A DNA stretch of 64,000 bases from an uncultured Aliiroseovarius sp. GTDB taxonomy: Bacteria; Pseudomonadota; Alphaproteobacteria; Rhodobacterales; Rhodobacteraceae. Shown here piece by piece: positions 9,080-18,672 of this stretch. Position numbers and translations under genes: made by a program. The stretch spans positions 1 through 64,000 of the forward strand of contig NZ_CANMFT010000005.1 of assembly GCF_947497285.1 (NCBI RefSeq), read 5' to 3'. The notes beneath the pieces were generated by a model, which had not been told where the DNA came from, ran no database searches, and saw only the letters and a list, made by a program, of their open reading frames with translations. Position 1 is the first letter of the stretch. Each line of letters begins with the position of its first letter.

Positions 9080-9817
9080 ATGGCGATTCCAAGAATACTG
9101 GTGGTCGATGATGACATGGACATGCGCCAGATGATGATTCAGTTTCTGCGCCAGAATGGATCAATCGCACTGCCTGCCGCCAATGGTGCCGAGGTCCGCG
9201 CCCATATCGACGGCGGGCGCGTGGACCTTGTGTTGCTGGACGTCATGCTCGGGGATGAAAACGGTCTGAAAATTTGCCAAGAGTTGCGACGCGAACAAGA
9301 TGTTCCCATCATCATGGTGTCCGCCTTATCTGCCGACAATCAACGCATGGAAGGGTATGCGGTTGGCGCTGACGACTATATTGCCAAGCCGTTCAACCCG
9401 GAACTGTTACTTGCCCGCGTGAAGGCCGTGTTATCGCGCACCCGTCGAACGTCATCCTTGGTTCATCGACGCAACACGAAGACGTTTCGGTTCAACGGTT
9501 GGACCTATGACGCCAAATCAAGCCAGGTTCTTTCGCCTGACAAAATTCAAGTTGCCCTGTCGCGCCGTGAAACCGCACTTTTGCAGGTGTTACTCGCCAA
9601 CCCCCACATCCCACTGACTCGCGAAGAAATCGCCACGTCTCTGGATGTCACAGGAGAAACCCAGCCCGCAAACGAAGCCTCGGGGCGGGCAATCGATGTT
9701 CTGGTCGGCCGTTTGCGCAACAAGATCGAAGCAAACCCCAAGGACCCGCAAATTCTGAAAACAGAACGCGGTGTAGGATATGTCTTCGCCATTGATGTCG
9801 CGGTGTCAGACACGTGA
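9080..9817 (+). CDS. OmpR-family response regulator, probable glucose-transport regulator
   Basis: 245-residue two-component regulator. Receiver domain (residues 1-115) with acidic pocket VVDDDMDM, phospho-acceptor Asp in DLVLLDVMLG and the switch Lys in YIAKPF. A winged-helix DNA-binding domain (about 140-240) ends with TERGVGYVF. The start at 9080 (MAIPRILVV) follows AAAGGGGGCAAAGCA; a longer frame from 9041 would add 13 residues and run into the regulatory repeats. Overlaps the kinase by 4 bp (GTGA). Divergent from gtsABCD, so control of glucose uptake is likely but inferred. Confidence 0.9.
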   Translation: MAIPRILVVDDDMDMRQMMIQFLRQNGSIALPAANGAEVRAHIDGGRVDLVLLDVMLGDENGLKICQELRREQDVPIIMVSALSADNQRMEGYAVGADDYIAKPFNPELLLARVKAVLSRTRRTSSLVHRRNTKTFRFNGWTYDAKSSQVLSPDKIQVALSRRETALLQVLLANPHIPLTREEIATSLDVTGETQPANEASGRAIDVLVGRLRNKIEANPKDPQILKTERGVGYVFAIDVAVSDT

Positions 9818-11265
9818 TCCCAATTCCCAACAGCCTGCGATGGATAGTGCCCTGTCTGGTCATCGCCTCACTTTTGACTGGCGCAGGGACGATGTTGATG
9901 TGGGCAAAGTCCACGTCAAACTGGTCCGCACATGGCGCTGACGCTTATAACGCGGGAGTGACGCTGTATTACGCCCTGCAAAACGGAACTGCTCCGCCGG
10001 ATGGGGTGTCAGTCATGCCCCTGCCGGCCTTGGATCAAGCCCACGCCAATGCTGGATCTTTTCGTCAAATCGCTGGCACGCCTGCGGCCCCGCGCATCAC
10101 TATCGTTCCGATCTTGCCGGATGCTGCCAATCAAACAACAGGCGCGTCTCTGACGATCGCGATCCTTTCACCGAATTTCACCTATAGCTTGGCGGACCTG
10201 CCGCATCGCGACGGGCAGACTGCGGCGGAAACCATGGGAGAGCTGACCCGCAAGCTGGCCGTGTTTTGTAGCGATCCATTTGTGGTGGCCCGTATGGGCG
10301 AGGCAGACTGGGCGAAACTGGATGGAGCCTCGGTCTGGAACTGTGATGTCGCGCCCGCAGATCGTCGCATATTGGCGGCGCTGCTGGGAATCGTCGGGAT
10401 AAGTATCTTGATGACGGTTGCGCTCAACCTGCCGACCACATTCTCGGCCTTTGCGGGACAACTGCGCAACCGCCGCCGCGTCGGTGGGCCCGCGCGATAT
10501 GACGCACAGGGTCCACAGGAACTGCAAGAGATCGTGGCCGCTGTGAATGGATATCTGGAAATTGAACGCGATCAACTGGCCAGCCGCGCGGCAGTCCTTT
10601 CAGGTGTAAGCCACGACCTGGGAACGCCCGCGACGCGTTTACGCCTGCGCGCCGCATTGATCGACGACCCGGACTTGCGGCAGAAATTTGACGCGGACAT
10701 CGACAGCATGACGGGCATTATTGAAAGCGTGTTAACCTACACTCACGCCGAAATGGACGCCGAACAACCCAGGAACCTTTCGCTGACGTCATTGATCGAC
10801 GCCATTGTCGCCAATTACCAAGACGTCGGACGGCCTGTGACTTATCGCAAAGCCAAAGACGTTATCGTGCAGGGTGGCCAATCCATTTTCATGTCTCGCC
10901 AAGGCTATGGCGTGGTGTCCACTGACCGCGATACGGTGATCTATGGCCGCCCAATTTCACTAGAACGCGCCATTACCAACCTGATCGAAAACGCACTGAA
11001 ATATGGCCGCCGCGCGACCGTTTCGCTTGAAGCGGACGCACAGACGGCGACGGTTGTGATCGAAGACGAAGGTTCCGAAAGCTCCGCTGCCGAGATTGAA
11101 AAGCTCCTCGCCCCATTTCAGCGCGGTGAGCACACCGCAACGATTGACGGCCATGGGTTAGGCCTAACGATCGTCGCGACAATCGCGAAACTGCATGGCG
11201 GGAAGCTCAGCTTTGAGGACACGTCGGTCGGTGTGTCCGCACGTTTGGAGATTCAGCGCTTCTGA
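9814..11265 (+). CDS. Sensor histidine kinase paired with the OmpR-type regulator
   Basis: 483 residues with a GTG start inside the regulator stop. Transmembrane helices near residues 8-30 and 188-206 flank a periplasmic sensor of about 155 residues; a linker leads to the H-box GVSHDLGTPATRLRLRAAL (about residue 265), the N-box LIENALKYG, the G1 motif VIEDEGSES and G2 GHGLGLTIVATIAKLHGG. The G1 box has EDEGSE instead of the common DNGPG, but the lid and G2 look intact. Likely senses a periplasmic sugar or its binding protein; the ligand is not deducible. Confidence 0.9.
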   Translation: MIPIPNSLRWIVPCLVIASLLTGAGTMLMWAKSTSNWSAHGADAYNAGVTLYYALQNGTAPPDGVSVMPLPALDQAHANAGSFRQIAGTPAAPRITIVPILPDAANQTTGASLTIAILSPNFTYSLADLPHRDGQTAAETMGELTRKLAVFCSDPFVVARMGEADWAKLDGASVWNCDVAPADRRILAALLGIVGISILMTVALNLPTTFSAFAGQLRNRRRVGGPARYDAQGPQELQEIVAAVNGYLEIERDQLASRAAVLSGVSHDLGTPATRLRLRAALIDDPDLRQKFDADIDSMTGIIESVLTYTHAEMDAEQPRNLSLTSLIDAIVANYQDVGRPVTYRKAKDVIVQGGQSIFMSRQGYGVVSTDRDTVIYGRPISLERAITNLIENALKYGRRATVSLEADAQTATVVIEDEGSESSAAEIEKLLAPFQRGEHTATIDGHGLGLTIVATIAKLHGGKLSFEDTSVGVSARLEIQRF

Positions 11266-11517
11266 CAGGAGTTAAAAAGATGCCCTGTCGGCAATGGCAA
11301 TCCTGCACTTCCCTCTCGTTCTTGACCAACGCAAGCAGCGAATGTCCGCTTGCGCCCCGCAAACCTGCAGTTTCTCCATACTCCTCTAATGGGGATATCC
11401 AGTCACGCTTTCGCACTCGATTGGGCTGCACACAGCATTTTGACTCGCGATTTGCGCTAACATGAATAGATTAGGGCAGTTCGATTATCGACTCATCGTG
11501 AAATGAGGGTTTCGCCT

Positions 11518-12177
11518 ATGTTGACCAGACGCCACTTCGTAATCACATCCGCCGCGATGTTTTCGGCCGCCATTGCGCCCGCTTTTGCCGGGCCTGTGTC
11601 GAACCGTTCGAAATGGGCTGCCTATGACGCACAGGTGACGCCTGTGAATTACGATCCTGCTACGACGAACCCGTGGGGCTTGCATCCGCGTTTTCTGCCG
11701 CAATTGGTCGAGGCGAATGCTGGCCTGAAACCCGGCGACATCCATGTCGATGCCGTGGCGCGCTATCTTTACCACATCCGCGACAACGGCACAGCGATGC
11801 GGTATGGGGTAGCGATCGCGCGTGGCAATCTGTACGAGCCGGGTGTCTACACGATCCGTCGCAAAGCCAAATGGCCCACATGGATTCCGACCAAGGACAT
11901 GATCGAGCGTGATCCCGATGTTTATGGACCGCTTGCAGAGGGCATGGATGGTGGGCCGAAGAACCCGCTGGGCTCGCGCGCCTTCTACCTGTTCAAAGGG
12001 AACCGCGATACCTATCTGCGCATCCATGGCTCTCCGGCACCGCGTTCTATCGGCGGGCGGGCCAGTTCCGGCTGTGTGCGCATGGTTATGGCGCATATCA
12101 TCGGGCTGTATGATCAGGTGAACACCGGCGTGACCGCGCACCTTTACCCGACAGAGATCGTCACCGCACGCAACTGA
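11518..12177 (+). CDS. L,D-transpeptidase (YkuD domain), Tat-type signal
   Basis: 219 residues. The signal peptide MLTRRHFVITSAAMFSAA has a twin-arginine pair followed by a hydrophobic stretch and AFA cleavage; GAGGG upstream favours the start at 11518 over ATG 11503. The YkuD catalytic core is complete: RIHGSPAP (His) and SSGCVRM (Cys-Arg) near residues 165-190. Expected to act in the periplasm, making 3-3 peptidoglycan cross-links or attaching proteins. A single gene between the sensor kinase and a convergent lipoprotein. Confidence 0.93.
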   Translation: MLTRRHFVITSAAMFSAAIAPAFAGPVSNRSKWAAYDAQVTPVNYDPATTNPWGLHPRFLPQLVEANAGLKPGDIHVDAVARYLYHIRDNGTAMRYGVAIARGNLYEPGVYTIRRKAKWPTWIPTKDMIERDPDVYGPLAEGMDGGPKNPLGSRAFYLFKGNRDTYLRIHGSPAPRSIGGRASSGCVRMVMAHIIGLYDQVNTGVTAHLYPTEIVTARN

Positions 12178-12183
12178 TTGCAA

Positions 12184-12474
12184 TCAGGCCTCTGCAGGGG
12201 TGTCACGCTTGGCGCAGATCGGCTGCCCTTTGCGGTTGCGCAGCGGCAGGTAAGTTGTCTCGACAGGGCCGTTGTAGCGATACACGAAGCACCCGTCCGC
12301 GTTGTTGATCCGCACATCGCTCAGATCCTGACCGGGCCCGGCAATCGCGCGCACGTTTTCCGGCACTTCGGCAAACGACCGTGTGTTCGTATTGCCGCTT
12401 ACCCCTTCAGGGCTGACACAGGCCGAAAGCAGCAATACCGCGCTGCCCGACAAAAAAACCATCTTCTTCATCAC
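12184..12474 (-). CDS. Small lipoprotein, unknown function
   Basis: 96 residues. Lipoprotein signal peptide with lipobox LLSAC (Cys at about 19), so the mature protein is a membrane-anchored domain of about 78 residues with two further Cys (GCFVYRY and PICAKR) that could form a disulfide. Start at 12474 or 12471 (two Met codons in tandem). Converges on the L,D-transpeptidase with a 6-bp gap. Family not recognised. Confidence 0.75.
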   Translation of the reverse strand: MMKKMVFLSGSAVLLLSACVSPEGVSGNTNTRSFAEVPENVRAIAGPGQDLSDVRINNADGCFVYRYNGPVETTYLPLRNRKGQPICAKRDTPAEA

Positions 12475-12602
12475 AAATATCCCACAGACTTCTTCATGGG
12501 CAGGATGGTCGATTTAGGATCAAAGGGGAAGTGGGATTTGAAAGGGAAGATCTGGCGCGCGCGCGGGCCAGTATTGCAAGGGAACACGCGGCACTATTGA
12601 CT

Positions 12603-14057
12603 TCAACACCCCCGCAAGAGCGCCTTCCGGTCGCCGACGAATGTTTCGTATGCCTGCATCAAGGGGGCTTGCAGGTTGCGATCCGCCTGAAACGCGTGAG
12701 CTATACGCGGCGCAATACAGGCTTGTGTAACTGACGCGCTGCCGCTTGCAATCATCCCCAGGCGTGCCGCACCAAGAGCTGCGCCAAGATCACCTTGGGT
12801 GGGTAGCCAGACGGGAATATCAAGGACACTTGCAAGAAGCTTAAGCCAATATTGCGAACGCGCGCCGCCACCGGTCGCGATCAACTGATCTATTTGTGTG
12901 CCAGCCGCGGATAAGGCGTCGCGGTTCTCCCGGAAGGTAAAAGCGACGCCCTCCAAGACGGCTTGGGTCAGTTCGGCTCTTGAAGTTGCAGTCGTTAACC
13001 CGGAAAAACTGGCGGTCATACCAGGGTCGTTATGGGGCGTCCGCTCGCCCGCGAGGTAGGGAAGGAAGGTGACGGAACCGGGCGGGTTCAGGTCGGTTCC
13101 CAGATCGGCGATCAGCGCGGCCGGGGCGACACCGCAGATGTTCGACCACCAGCCAAGCGCCGATGCGGCAGACAACACAACACCCATTTGGTGCCATGTG
13201 TCGGGCAATGTATGGCAGAAACTGTGAACGGCGGTTTCCGGGGCAGGGCGGAAAGCCTCTGTCGCAGCGAACAAGACGCCCGATGTCCCAAGTGACAAAA
13301 AGCCTGAGCCTTCTGTGACTGTGCCCAAACCAATAGCAGAAGCCGCGTTGTCGCCCGCACCGCCTGCGACTGCTACATCTCTCTGCATTCCCCAGCGGTC
13401 TGCGTGCTGTTGCTTCAGTCGTCCTGAGGCCTCTGTGCCTTCGATCAGCTTTGGCACCTGATTTATGGTCAGATCACATGCGCCAAGCAGTTGTTCCGAC
13501 CACTGCCGCGCGCCAGTATCCAGCCACGCGGTGCCAGAGGCATCTGACATTTCGGACGCGTATTCGCCGGTCAGGTAGAGCCGCAAATAATCTTTTGGCA
13601 GAAGAACCTGCGCGATTTGGCCAAAAACTTCTGGCTCGTGCTTCTGAAGCCAAACCAGCTTGGGGGCGGTGAAGCCCGGAAAGACGATATTGCCAGTGAT
13701 CCGACGGAACTGCGGATCAGCGTCCAGCGCTGCGGCTTCGACATGGCTGCGCGTGTCATTCCAAAGAATGCATGGCCGTAGAACCTTGCCTGTCTTGTCC
13801 AGCAAGGTTGCGCCATGCATTTGCCCCGACAGACCGATACCTTTGATATCGCTCATTGCCGAACCGATTTCCAACTTCAGCGCATCAAGCCCGGTCTCTA
13901 GTGCGTCAATCCAGTCCGAAGGGGTCTGTTCAGACCAGCCGGAGTGAGCATGTGTCACTGTCAGAGGAACCGTATGGGTTGCGATGGTTTTCTGCTCCGG
14001 ATCAATCGCCAGCAACTTGATCGCGGAAGTGCCCAGATCGATTCCCAGAAATATCAT
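12603..14057 (-). CDS. xylB: Xylulokinase
   Basis: 484-residue FGGY-family sugar kinase phosphorylating D-xylulose to xylulose 5-phosphate. N-terminal phosphate-1 motif MIFLGIDLGTSAIKLLAID; GLSGQMHGATLLD (the xylulokinase QMHG substrate loop); adenosine motif TGGGARSQYW. Start at 14057; the upstream 11-residue extension in frame has no support. No xylA or xylose transporter is adjacent, so it is an isolated kinase between ribosomal blocks. It may share an upstream region with the glucose transport island, but its product is not needed for glucose. Confidence 0.93.
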   Translation of the reverse strand: MIFLGIDLGTSAIKLLAIDPEQKTIATHTVPLTVTHAHSGWSEQTPSDWIDALETGLDALKLEIGSAMSDIKGIGLSGQMHGATLLDKTGKVLRPCILWNDTRSHVEAAALDADPQFRRITGNIVFPGFTAPKLVWLQKHEPEVFGQIAQVLLPKDYLRLYLTGEYASEMSDASGTAWLDTGARQWSEQLLGACDLTINQVPKLIEGTEASGRLKQQHADRWGMQRDVAVAGGAGDNAASAIGLGTVTEGSGFLSLGTSGVLFAATEAFRPAPETAVHSFCHTLPDTWHQMGVVLSAASALGWWSNICGVAPAALIADLGTDLNPPGSVTFLPYLAGERTPHNDPGMTASFSGLTTATSRAELTQAVLEGVAFTFRENRDALSAAGTQIDQLIATGGGARSQYWLKLLASVLDIPVWLPTQGDLGAALGAARLGMIASGSASVTQACIAPRIAHAFQADRNLQAPLMQAYETFVGDRKALLRGC

Positions 14058-14277
14058 CGCGTTCACACCCCGCCCGCTCCACTTGACCACTGTTTTAGGT
14101 CAACCTTCGCCTTGCGTATAGAGAAGACGGCAGGCACAAAGTCAGGGTGTGCTGCTTGACCCGTAAAACAGCCGGCTGAAAACGCCACGCACTATAGACA
14201 CCCCCAACCTTCCCTGATACATCCCCCCAATCGTGTGGCCTCGGATTCGTTCCGGGGCCCATGATATTTGGAATTTG

Positions 14278-14316
14278 GGGACCTTCGGGGCCCTGTAAAC
14301 GAGGCAGGAAACTGCC
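14278..14316 (+). promoter_or_regulatory. rplB leader: two tetraloop hairpins
   Basis: Within the 284-bp gap before rplB lie GGG-A-CC-TTCG-GG-G-CCC (14278-14293, UUCG loop closed by C-G) and, 10 bp on, the perfect GGCAG-GAAA-CTGCC (14303-14316). The second ends 25 nt before the rplB ATG. There is no T run, so these look like a folded 5' UTR and not a terminator. A promoter must lie in the gap because rplB has lost its upstream operon partners; TTGACC (around 14157) is present but has no well-placed -10. Confidence 0.4.
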
Positions 14317-14341
14317 GCAAAGCAAACGGAAGACAGAAAGC

Positions 14342-15184
14342 ATGGCACTCAAGTCGTACAAACCGACGACGCCAGGCCAGCGTGGGCTGGTTCTGATCGA
14401 CCGTTCGGAGCTTTGGAAAGGTCGCCCAGTCAAGTCCCTTACAGAGGGTCTGACGAAATCGGGTGGTCGGAACAATACCGGACGGATTACGTCGCGCCGC
14501 CGTGGTGGTGGTGCGAAGCGTCTCTATCGCATCGTTGACTTCAAACGGAACAAGTTTGACGTCGCCGCTACAGTTGAGCGGATCGAATATGACCCCAACC
14601 GGACCGCGTTCATCGCCCTCGTAAAATACGAAGACGGCGAACAGGCCTACATCCTTGCCCCGCAGCGTTTGGCTGTTGGTGACACGGTGATCGCATCGGC
14701 AAAAGCCGACGTGAAGCCTGGCAACGCGATGCCCTTCTCGGGCATGCCGATTGGTACCATCGTTCACAACATCGAGATGAAGCCAGGCAAGGGCGGCCAG
14801 ATCGCTCGTGCAGCCGGCACGTATGCTCAGTTCGTTGGTCGTGATGGTGGCTACGCTCAGATCCGCTTGAGCTCGGGTGAACTGCGCCTTGTGCGTCAGG
14901 AATGCATGGCCACCGTTGGTGCCGTGTCGAACCCCGACAACTCGAACCAAAACTACGGTAAAGCCGGTCGTATGCGCCACAAAGGCATCCGCCCCAGCGT
15001 CCGTGGTGTGGTTATGAACCCTGTAGATCACCCGCACGGTGGTGGTGAGGGTCGGACCTCGGGTGGTCGTCACCCGGTTACCCCTTGGGGTAAGCCGACC
15101 AAGGGTGCACGTACCCGCAATAAGAACAAGGCGTCGTCGAAGCTGATCATCCGCTCGCGTCACGCCAAGAAGAAGGGCCGCTAA
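14342..15184 (+). CDS. rplB: 50S ribosomal protein L2
   Basis: 280-residue L2, a peptidyl-transferase-centre protein. Start [15 protein letters not shown]; a longer in-frame extension from 14261 covers the leader hairpins and is not family-like. The conserved C-terminal block [23 protein letters not shown] includes the functionally essential His. First gene of the displaced second half of the S10 operon; rpsS follows after 3 bp. Confidence 0.98.
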   Translation: MALKSYKPTTPGQRGLVLIDRSELWKGRPVKSLTEGLTKSGGRNNTGRITSRRRGGGAKRLYRIVDFKRNKFDVAATVERIEYDPNRTAFIALVKYEDGEQAYILAPQRLAVGDTVIASAKADVKPGNAMPFSGMPIGTIVHNIEMKPGKGGQIARAAGTYAQFVGRDGGYAQIRLSSGELRLVRQECMATVGAVSNPDNSNQNYGKAGRMRHKGIRPSVRGVVMNPVDHPHGGGEGRTSGGRHPVTPWGKPTKGARTRNKNKASSKLIIRSRHAKKKGR

Positions 15185-15187
15185 CAC

Positions 15188-15466
15188 ATGGCACGTTCTG
15201 TCTGGAAAGGCCCTTTTGTTGACGCTTACGTCCTCAAAAAAGCCGAGAAAACCCGCGAGTCGGGTAAAAACGAGGTCATCAAGATCTGGTCGCGTCGTTC
15301 GACCATTCTGCCCCAGTTCGTGGGTCTGACCTTTGGCGTCTATAACGGCCACAAGCACATCCCTGTGAATGTGACCGAAGACATGATTGGCCAGAAGTTC
15401 GGTGAGTATTCGCCGACGCGGACCTACTACGGTCACGCGGCTGATAAAAAAGCGAAGAGGAAGTAA
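15188..15466 (+). CDS. rpsS: 30S ribosomal protein S19
   Basis: 92 residues, full length. [21 protein letters not shown] and [22 protein letters not shown] are typical. Part of the rplB-rplP block with 3-bp spacing on both sides. Confidence 0.98.
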   Translation: MARSVWKGPFVDAYVLKKAEKTRESGKNEVIKIWSRRSTILPQFVGLTFGVYNGHKHIPVNVTEDMIGQKFGEYSPTRTYYGHAADKKAKRK

Positions 15467-15469
15467 GCC

Positions 15470-15850
15470 ATGGGTAAGGATAAAAATCCCCGCCGCGTGG
15501 CCGATAACGAAGCAATGGCGAAAACCCGCATGCTTCGTACGTCCCCGCAGAAGCTGAACTTGGTTGCTGGCATGATCCGCGGCAAGAAGGTGGACAAGGC
15601 CCTGACGGACCTCACCTTCTCGAACAAGCGGATCGCGCAGGACGTGAAGAAATGCCTTCAGTCCGCCATCGCCAATGCCGAGAACAACCACAACCTGGAC
15701 GTCGATGAACTGATCGTCGCCGAGGCTTATGTCGGCAAAAACCTGACCATGAAACGCGGACGTCCGCGCGCCCGTGGTCGTTTCGGCAAAATCATCAAAC
15801 CGTTCTCGGAACTCACCATCAAGGTGCGTCAAGTTGAGGAGCAAGCCTAA
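15470..15850 (+). CDS. rplV: 50S ribosomal protein L22
   Basis: 126 residues. Extended tunnel-loop region [26 protein letters not shown] is visible; the N terminus begins MGKDKNPRR. Its stop TAA overlaps the ATG of rpsC by one base. Confidence 0.98.
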   Translation: MGKDKNPRRVADNEAMAKTRMLRTSPQKLNLVAGMIRGKKVDKALTDLTFSNKRIAQDVKKCLQSAIANAENNHNLDVDELIVAEAYVGKNLTMKRGRPRARGRFGKIIKPFSELTIKVRQVEEQA

Positions 15851-16557
15851 TGGGTCAAAAGGTAAATCCGATTGGCATGCGCCTTCAGGTCAACCGCACC
15901 TGGGACAGCCGCTGGTATGCAGACACGAAAGATTACGGCGATCTTCTGATGGAAGATCTGAAAATTCGTGACTTCATCAAAACCGAATGCAAGCAAGCAG
16001 GCATCAGCCGTGTGATCATCGAACGTCCGCACAAAAAGTGCCGCGTCACGATCCACACTGCCCGCCCCGGCGTCATCATCGGCAAGAAAGGCGCAGACAT
16101 CGAAACCCTGCGCAAGAAAATCGCCAAGATGACGGACTCGGAACTGCATCTCAACATCGTTGAGGTTCGCAAGCCCGAGCTGGACGCCGCATTGGTCGCA
16201 GAATCGATCGCTCAGCAGCTTGAGCGCCGTGTGTCCTTCCGTCGTGCCATGAAGCGCGGCGTGCAGAACGCAATGCGTATGGGCGCTCTGGGCATCCGTG
16301 TAAACGTCGCGGGCCGCCTTGGTGGTGCCGAGATCGCGCGGACCGAATGGTATCGCGAAGGCCGTGTGCCGCTGCACACTCTGCGCGCTGACATCGATTA
16401 TGCACATGCTGAAGCAATGACGCCTTACGGCATCATCGGCATCAAAACCTGGATCTTCAAAGGTGAGATTATGGAGCACGACCCTGCTGCTCGTGATCGT
16501 CGCCAGGCAGAGCTTCAGGAAGGTCCCGCGCCTCGTGGCGCTGGCGGCCGTCGCTAA
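15850..16557 (+). CDS. rpsC: 30S ribosomal protein S3
   Basis: 235 residues. N-terminal [23 protein letters not shown] domain with GVIIGKKG (residues about 75-83), the RNA-binding GXXG loop; C-terminal domain with [27 protein letters not shown]3 shares the mRNA-entry helicase function with S4 and S5. rplP follows after 12 bp with AAGGAG upstream. Confidence 0.98.
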   Translation: MGQKVNPIGMRLQVNRTWDSRWYADTKDYGDLLMEDLKIRDFIKTECKQAGISRVIIERPHKKCRVTIHTARPGVIIGKKGADIETLRKKIAKMTDSELHLNIVEVRKPELDAALVAESIAQQLERRVSFRRAMKRGVQNAMRMGALGIRVNVAGRLGGAEIARTEWYREGRVPLHTLRADIDYAHAEAMTPYGIIGIKTWIFKGEIMEHDPAARDRRQAELQEGPAPRGAGGRR

Positions 16558-16569
16558 GGAGCCTGAGAT

Positions 16570-16983
16570 ATGCTGCAACCAAAGCGTACTAAATTCCGCA
16601 AGATGCACAAAGGTCGGATCAAAGGTCTGGCCAAAGGTGGATCGGATCTGAACTTCGGCACTTACGGCCTGAAGGCTCTCCAGCCTGAACGCGTAACCGC
16701 CCGTCAGATCGAAGCCGCTCGTCGTGCCATGACGCGTCACATGAAGCGTCAGGGCCGTGTCTGGATCCGCATCTTCCCGGACACTCCGGTGACCTCGAAA
16801 CCGACCGAAGTCCGTATGGGTAAAGGTAAAGGTTCCGTGGACTACTGGGCGTGCCGTGTGAAACCGGGTCGCGTGATGTTCGAGATTGATGGCGTAACGG
16901 ACGACGTGGCGCGTGAAGCCCTGCGTTTGGCCGCGATGAAGCTGCCAATCAAATCGCGCATTGTGGTTCGTGAGGACTGGTAA
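16570..16983 (+). CDS. rplP: 50S ribosomal protein L16
   Basis: 137 residues. [19 protein letters not shown] and [20 protein letters not shown] are diagnostic; the conserved Arg of the family hydroxylation/positioning loop is in that segment. Normally followed directly by rpmC, but here a terminator and 3.3 kb of unrelated genes intervene. Confidence 0.98.
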   Translation: MLQPKRTKFRKMHKGRIKGLAKGGSDLNFGTYGLKALQPERVTARQIEAARRAMTRHMKRQGRVWIRIFPDTPVTSKPTEVRMGKGKGSVDYWACRVKPGRVMFEIDGVTDDVAREALRLAAMKLPIKSRIVVREDW

Positions 16984-17050
16984 TTTTCGCTGACGCGAAA
17001 ATTCTGGTGAAATGATTAAAACCCCCGTCGAGAAATCGGCGGGGGTTTTT
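16982..17050 (+). terminator. Double hairpin terminator after rplP
   Basis: A first stem AATTTTCG-CTGA-CGAAAATT-like (16982-17003) sits on the stop codon. It is followed by AAAACCCCCG...CGGGGGTTTTT (17018-17050), a classical GC-rich stem with T tract ending the rplB-rplP unit. Confidence 0.88.
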
Positions 17051-17114
17051 GCTGGATTGCTTGAGGTGACACTTCTATCTCTAGGTGAAATTAATCTATT
17101 TGAAAGTCTCCGCT

Positions 17115-17456
17115 ATGCGATCCCTTGTATTTGTTCCATTCGTTCTTGCCGCAACCCTTCAATCGGCCACAGCCGAGATCGGCGTCGGTCGTGAGGCCAA
17201 ATGCCTTGTCATAGAAGACGGAACGCGATTTGTGGACGGGATCTGCGAATTCACACCTAGCGAAAGAGACGGGTCGTTTCACTTTAAGACTTACAATGGC
17301 CAATTCTGGGGGCATCTGAATGTGGTGTCGAAAGGTGTTGGGGAAGTCTTCTGGAACGGAGAGCCATACGCGAGCCATGCACACAACAGTCAGTTCGATC
17401 TCATTCGCAATGAAGCGTGTTGGGTGAACGAGCGGTCTTCATTCTGTTTTTGGTAG
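17115..17456 (+). CDS. Small secreted protein, unknown function
   Basis: 113 residues from MRSLVFVPFVLAATLQSATAE, a good Sec signal peptide; a GTG start at 17085 would add 10 residues that only lengthen the N region. The mature part (about 95 residues) has four Cys (AKCLVIEDG, DGICEFTP, NEACWVNE, SFCFW) that could form two disulfides, and ends in the aromatic FCFW. The pattern resembles small periplasmic proteins of Rhodobacterales that carry a GxWxA-like or FHFKTYNGxFWGH segment, but I cannot name the family. No clear Shine-Dalgarno. Confidence 0.55.
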   Translation: MRSLVFVPFVLAATLQSATAEIGVGREAKCLVIEDGTRFVDGICEFTPSERDGSFHFKTYNGQFWGHLNVVSKGVGEVFWNGEPYASHAHNSQFDLIRNEACWVNERSSFCFW

Positions 17457-17504
17457 GCAATAGGTACTTAAATCAATTTGGCGAACACCGTCCCGTGCCA
17501 GCAC

Positions 17505-17637
17505 GGGCCACGCCCGACCCTCCCCCCCCCCGGGAGGGCGTATTGCGGCATTCCAGACAATTGCACCGTTGTGATTGAAGAGCTGCCGCGCGTAATGCAG
17601 CGTTGGTGAAACGCTCACCCAGGGTCGGGCGTGGCCC
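17505..17637. repeat. Long palindromic intergenic repeat, copy A
   Basis: A 17-bp perfect inverted repeat, GGGCCACGCCCGACCCT (17505-17521) and its exact complement at 17621-17637, encloses about 100 bp with a C10 run. Related to the element at 25032-25092 (shared GCCCGACCCTC and GGGAGGGCG segments). Lies between a secreted-protein gene and the convergent hemerythrin gene. Confidence 0.7.
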
Positions 17638-17676
17638 TTTGTTGGGTCGTATTAGGCAGGGGCGCGCGGCGTGGTC

Positions 17677-18258
17677 CTACACCCCAACCCCCAAGACCCC
17701 AATCGCCTCTTCCAGTTGGGTCTCTTCATAGCCGAAATGCGAGTGCACAACGCTTTCCAGCTGTCGGAACACCGCACGGGCCTCGTTGAACTTTTCTGCG
17801 TCCACCTCGAACATCAGCGCCATCGCGGCGCGTTCAAGCCGGATCAGCAACTCGTGCACGACCTTATGTTCTTCGACCAACCGCGCGACCACGGCACGCA
17901 GGGCGTCGTTACCTTTGCCTGCAAGCTCGGGAAACAGGCTATATTCCTCGGCGTCGTGGTGGAAGGTCAGCACCTTGCATTCCCGCCCGCAGAGTGATCC
18001 GAACTGCCGGACATTCTGTGCGAAACTAGCCGAGAGGAGTGCAGCCGAAAGGTCTTCACCCGACGCCTCATCTGCCTCGATCCTGTCCAACACAATCCCG
18101 ATCCGACCCACATCATTCAGATGCATCCGATGGATCGCGGCCAACCGCCGGCCCATACGGCGGTCCTGTTCAGTTGCCTCGGGCAGGGCAGACATTTCCG
18201 GGCGCGTGCCAAACTCAACCGTCAGGTCCGCCAGTGGTGTGTCGTGAAGCGTGTTCAT
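17677..18258 (-). CDS. Hemerythrin-like domain protein
   Basis: 193 residues. Helical protein with candidate di-iron ligands in order: HRMHLNDVGRI, FHHDAEEYSLFPEL (HHxxEE), EEHKVVHELL and HSHFGYEETQLEE. This spacing fits the hemerythrin HHE cation-binding fold that binds O2 or NO or senses iron/redox. I start it at 18258 (MNTLHDTPLADL); the longer frame to 18294 adds 12 residues. Its neighbours include a 2OG-Fe(II) oxygenase-like protein and a bacterioferritin, an iron-flavoured group. Confidence 0.85.
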   Translation of the reverse strand: MNTLHDTPLADLTVEFGTRPEMSALPEATEQDRRMGRRLAAIHRMHLNDVGRIGIVLDRIEADEASGEDLSAALLSASFAQNVRQFGSLCGRECKVLTFHHDAEEYSLFPELAGKGNDALRAVVARLVEEHKVVHELLIRLERAAMALMFEVDAEKFNEARAVFRQLESVVHSHFGYEETQLEEAIGVLGVGV

Positions 18259-18300
18259 GGTGTCCTCTACCGCACCGCGGGCCACAACGACCACGGAGCA

Positions 18301-18672
18301 CTAGCGCAATAATTCATCCATCAGGCCGATCACTTCAAGAATTCTAAATGTTGTCGGATCGGCGCGATAAATCATCTCTCCCACACGATAGTAGCGATAG
18401 CTTGGGTCAAGCCGATAACGGTCGTAATCGGTGAAGTGATAATACTCATAATCGTCCAGATCATCGCCAATCCGCGGTTTCGCGAGTCCCGGTGGAATGC
18501 AGGGCGGGTTCTTTTTGGCCAGTCCGGGTGGGCACCACTTTGTGGCGACGCCCTTGTTGGTCGCGTTGCCTTTTACCTTACCGTGGCCCTTGCCGTTTTC
18601 GGCAAGACTTGCCGTCGCCATCAATGGGACCAGAACAAGGACCAAAGCAGCCTTCGCAATGGTATTCATCAT
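18301..18672 (-). CDS. RcnB-like small periplasmic protein
   Basis: 123 residues with a Sec signal peptide (MMNTIAKAALVLVLVPLMATASLA). The mature part has a Gly/Lys/His-rich segment ENGKGHGKVKGN, then the repeated PPGLAK motif (CPPGLAKKNPPCIPPGLAK, about residues 47-65), then a Tyr-rich region with YRLDPSYRYYRVGEMIYRAD that matches the RcnB/YpeB-like C-terminal fold. RcnB influences Ni/Co homeostasis in E. coli; the role of this roseobacter variant is unknown. Separated by 42 bp from the hemerythrin gene on the same strand. Confidence 0.7.
   Translation of the reverse strand: MMNTIAKAALVLVLVPLMATASLAENGKGHGKVKGNATNKGVATKWCPPGLAKKNPPCIPPGLAKPRIGDDLDDYEYYHFTDYDRYRLDPSYRYYRVGEMIYRADPTTFRILEVIGLMDELLR

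Noticed and set aside
3997-14341. The 10.4 kb between rplW and rplB as a genomic island with integrase
   Set aside because: No integrase, transposase, tRNA or direct-repeat boundary was found; codon use looks like the rest.
14192-15844. 550-codon minus-strand ORF over rplB-rpsS-rplV
   Set aside because: Shadow of three canonical ribosomal protein genes.
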